DNA from: Carnegiea gigantea
Lineage: Eukaryota; Streptophyta; Magnoliopsida; Caryophyllales; Cactaceae
NCBI GenBank assembly: GCA_029747015.1
Contig: JAKOGI010000005.1
Span: 1,415,691-1,479,690, forward strand
Direction of reading: 5' to 3'
Length of the DNA: 64,000 bases
Shown: positions 60,955-64,000 of the stretch, one piece after another
Layout: every line of letters begins with the position of its first letter
Position numbering within the stretch: the first letter of the stretch is position 1
Notes under the pieces: generated by a model
The model's database searches: none
Seen by the model: the letters and a program-made list of their open reading frames with translations, nothing else
What the model was told of the DNA's origin: nothing
Made by a program: the position numbers and the translations under genes

Positions 60955-63123
60955 CTAACCCATACCACAGTTGCATGAACTCAAATTCCTACATGAACCA
61001 TCCAAAACATATTTTGAGGTATTTCTAAGCAATGCGCGCGCAGTTACAACAAAATACAATTGGTGGCAAGTGGATCGACGTAGGAATGGGAGCCAGGAGT
61101 AGTAAGATTTTATATCATGTTTGTGCTTCATTGGAAGTTGACAGCAAAGAAGGCCCTCAAGATCAGAAATTAGACCTGCTATATCTTCCTGCACGAAAGG
61201 CGCTGCAGACTCGAACTTCATGGTTGCCCTCTCTAGAGCCGTTATTTCACAAGAGAAGGGCAAAGAGGGTGACAAGGCAGAAGAGGCATGCTCCGCATCT
61301 TCTTTTACCGAGTGCTGACAGGCTTTACTAACTTCCCCCACAGCTGATTCCAAATCGCTGAGTTCCTTGAGTAATGCATCAGATGTATCCTTCATTGTAC
61401 TCACTCCCTCTGCCTTCAGCTTCCCAGGTGCTTCCAAATCACTGAGTTCCTTGAGTAACGCGTCAGATGTATCCTCATTGTACCTGCTTCCTCTGCCTTC
61501 GGCTCCAAGATTTGCATCTTCTCGTAAACACAAAGACGCATATCCCATATCTTGTGACCAACATATGCTACCAACTTTCCCAGTTCCTTTTTCGCAACAA
61601 GTAACAATACCAACCAGCTGAAGAGCTGCCTCCAATCATTTTCTCTACATTTGATGACGTACTCCATATAGTTCTTCAAGTGAAGCTCCATTTCTTGAAA
61701 TTCAGAAACTCTAGCTCGAGAGAGAAAAAGTTTCACAAAGTTGAAGTGAAATCCAATGAAGAAATGGGGACAAGTTTGGTCAGGCAAGAAATTTTTCAGA
61801 AAAGAAGAAACTTGGACGTTTCCTTTTGGAAGATTGCCATAGCTGGCTTGGGCAGTCAAGGACGATGCTTCTTCTTGATCTGTAGCCTCCTTTGCAGTCA
61901 ATAGCTGGGACAGTCAAACAAGAATTATCTATTCAAGGCAGGAAAAAGAATTGAGATGAACCATAGTCAATGAAATATGACGTAAAATGCATAATGATAT
62001 TATCTGGTCAAAATAATCACCATATTGTTAATAGGTATGAAGTCTGCATAATAATTTTTTTCATAGGTGATACATCTTATATACCAAATTCAGGAGAATT
62101 CTAGATCTGAGGGGGTCAAGATCCAAGCAATGCCACCCCTTGATGATCACACGGAAGCTGCTGTTTGAAGCATTGGTTTGTCCTTTGTATTGATAAAGAC
62201 AATTAGTACAATTAGTAAGCTGTTACCTTGGCCAGGATGAATTGAGCTCGTACATGTCCAGCCTGTGCACATCTGCAAATCAGTCCTCTCAGCTGGAATA
62301 ATTCCCAACCCCCCGACATTAGCAAATCATCAAAACACACAGCTCTTAGAACATCCCTGTCATCAACAAACTGTCGAAAATCCTTACAACTGTACAAGAT
62401 TGAAACAAATAGTACTCGATTAGGAACAACGATGCAAAACAAATAGGTCACTGTAATATCACAACTGAAGAGATGGCTCTGTCTAGTCGGCCAGAGCTCC
62501 CATATTCTAGTCACCCACTCCCCTATTGTACCATTGATGTTTTTCGTGGGGTGGAGGGTTGGGGTTGGGGGGGGGGGGGGGGGGGAGGGCTTCAGTGCCT
62601 AAATACCCGTTTAAAAACACCATAAGAAGGATAAAAGAAATGGAAAGAAAGCACAATGATCGGCAACGGCAAGAAGTAAAAGAACAACCCAACACAAAAT
62701 CAGAAGTTTATGGCAAAGCTGTAGCTAACGTCAATGAATCAATAATAAGCCATCACACCACCATATTGACCCAATTTGAGAAAATGACCAGAGCTTTGAT
62801 CCTGGATACTACAGCACATACTTCAGGTCTACATAACATATGCATGATGATTCATTCAAAGTCCCAACCAAGACAAACTCTTGACCACCAGCAAATTACA
62901 TCAAAAGGTTTGAATGAGACCCATTTAACTTCCATATACATACATACATACATACATACATACAAGCCTACGTATGATACATGTGTGCAGTTTGACAGAT
63001 TTCTTACACTGAGATTGTCTTTGCAAAAGTTTTTGCTCCATCAGAAGATCTAGCTGCACGGATCACAATCTCTTTTAAGACATCATAATGAAGATCTATA
63101 AGTGCTGCTTGCCTTTCCTTCAC
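60955..63123 (-). pseudogene. F-box locus copy C, probably broken
   Basis: Minus-strand exons matching copy A: 63123-63008, 62389-62227 and from 61928 downwards. Three defects are visible. The base matching the start ATG of copy A is a GTG at 63121-63123. The last exon, spliced as in copy A, meets TGA at 61914-61916 after four codons. One T is missing near 61473 within a tandem coding repeat (KDTSDALLKELSDLE), shifting the frame. The SVCKDFRQF, DVLRAVCFDDL and LICRCAQAGHVRAQF words are preserved. A different acceptor or an upstream start could rescue part of it. Confidence 0.6.
62936..62963 (+). repeat. ATAC microsatellite
   Basis: About seven ATAC units in the first intron side of F-box copy C. 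Confidence 0.9.
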
Positions 63124-63432
63124 TGCTTTAAGCTGCTAACATCAACCACCCATGACAACAAATGACATTAAATCGCAAATACCTGATAAATGTATCCATC
63201 ACACAAAGACCCATGTATTCATCACACAAAGACCTTCAATGTTTAGTCATTTACAAGCCTACTGGCTACTTACAATCTTAATGTGCTCAATCATATAATG
63301 TAGGATAACAATAAATATCAGACATAAAGTGCACGGCATTCAAGACATAAATAATTACACAAAGACGCCCTTCCCCCACCCCCCAAAAAAAAAACAAAAA
63401 CAAAAAGAATAACAGATAAAATACCTAATATT

Positions 63433-63643
63433 AAGGCCCTGTTTTTTTCAGGGTCAATTCTAAAATACCAACCTCAATCCACTTCAACCCACTTTAATTA
63501 TTTTAACCAAGCTCAATTTATCACATAAAAAAATTTAACCCACTTCAATCTACTTCAACCCACCTAAACTTACTTCAACATACATCAACCTACGTCATTC
63601 CTTTACCTACCCCAATTTACCTACAAAAAGAACAGGCCCTAAC
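63433..63643. mobile_element. MITE-like element with GGCCCTGTT ends
   Basis: The left end AAGGCCCTGTTTTTTTC is mirrored at the right end (AAAAAGAACAGGCCCT, 63626-63641). Between them, CAACCCACTTCAA-type words repeat several times. The element lies in the first intron of F-box copy C. No clear target-site duplication was found. Confidence 0.55.
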
Positions 63644-64000
63644 TCTTAATTTTCTCCGCAAACTCAACTTTGTCAAAGCTTTCTTGCATTGAATTCTGAC
63701 ATTTCACATCAAACAATTCTTTTCTACTATCATTCAGTTGCCAAATTCATTCTAACCACGAGAGTTCGAAGGCAAAGACAGCCCAAGAATTAACCATGAC
63801 TGATCAATGCATCGAAAACATGGAAAGGAGAAAAAAACCCAGAATTCCAGCAATTCGACAGATTGAACGTACAAATGATTCGGAAAAAATTCACTTGATT
63901 CTTGTTCGTTACTAAACTAGGTTTAATTAACGCAACTAAGTAGCGTAACAACAAGCGATCGAGAGAAAAGATTTTTGAAAATTGCAACGATTCCACTCCG

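Overview
The window is nuclear DNA of a flowering plant, most likely a eudicot and possibly an asterid. Genes are intron-rich with AT-rich GT-AG introns. All recognisable proteins are plant types (SNAP33-like SNARE, UTP18, plastid-type DUF1350 hydrolase, CCCH and U1-type zinc fingers, F-box). The spacers hold Au-like SINEs, a tRNA-derived SINE, LINE fragments, MITEs and a Helitron-like element. No species is assigned.

Layout. 1-815: decayed LINE reverse transcriptase, minus strand. 0.8-4.8 kb: AT-rich spacer. 4.8-8.7 kb: intact three-exon gene for a four-finger U1/matrin-type C2H2 protein. 8.9-9.3 kb: MITE. 10.5-12 kb: a transcript leader and first intron that recurs at 24.5-26.3 kb. 13.3-18.2 kb: exons of a CCCH zinc-finger protein with decayed fingers. 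18.7-23.4 kb: a tandem, internally expanded copy of exons 2-3 of the first zinc-finger gene, joined to the CCCH exons by phase-0 splice sites, so the two probably form one chimeric gene. 27.3-30.2 kb: coiled-coil gene using the second leader copy. 31.7 kb: possible small secreted peptide gene. 33.0-38.8 kb: DUF1350 gene. 41.6-44.2 kb: SNAP33-like gene. 46.2-47.8 kb: UTP18, one coding exon. 52-64 kb, minus strand: a triplicated F-box locus with one apparently intact copy (A), one promoter/leader-only remnant (B) and one broken copy (C). A LINE RNase H fragment, a SINE and a Helitron-like element lie between B and C.

How it fits together. The housekeeping genes (UTP18 in pre-rRNA processing, SNAP33 in membrane fusion, the DUF1350 protein in the plastid) show no functional link to one another. 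The most interesting part is 4.8-30 kb. A segmental duplication copied the body of a U1-type zinc-finger gene together with the leader of the downstream coiled-coil gene. Exons of a CCCH gene now sit between the leader copy and the zinc-finger copy, and the new unit kept growing by exon triplication and by a 93-bp in-frame repeat. Every internal exon is a multiple of three with phase-0 borders, so these events need not break the frame.

The window is also peppered with compound homopolymers in which a C run is followed directly by an A run. Most lie on the plus strand and a few are mirrored as T-then-G.
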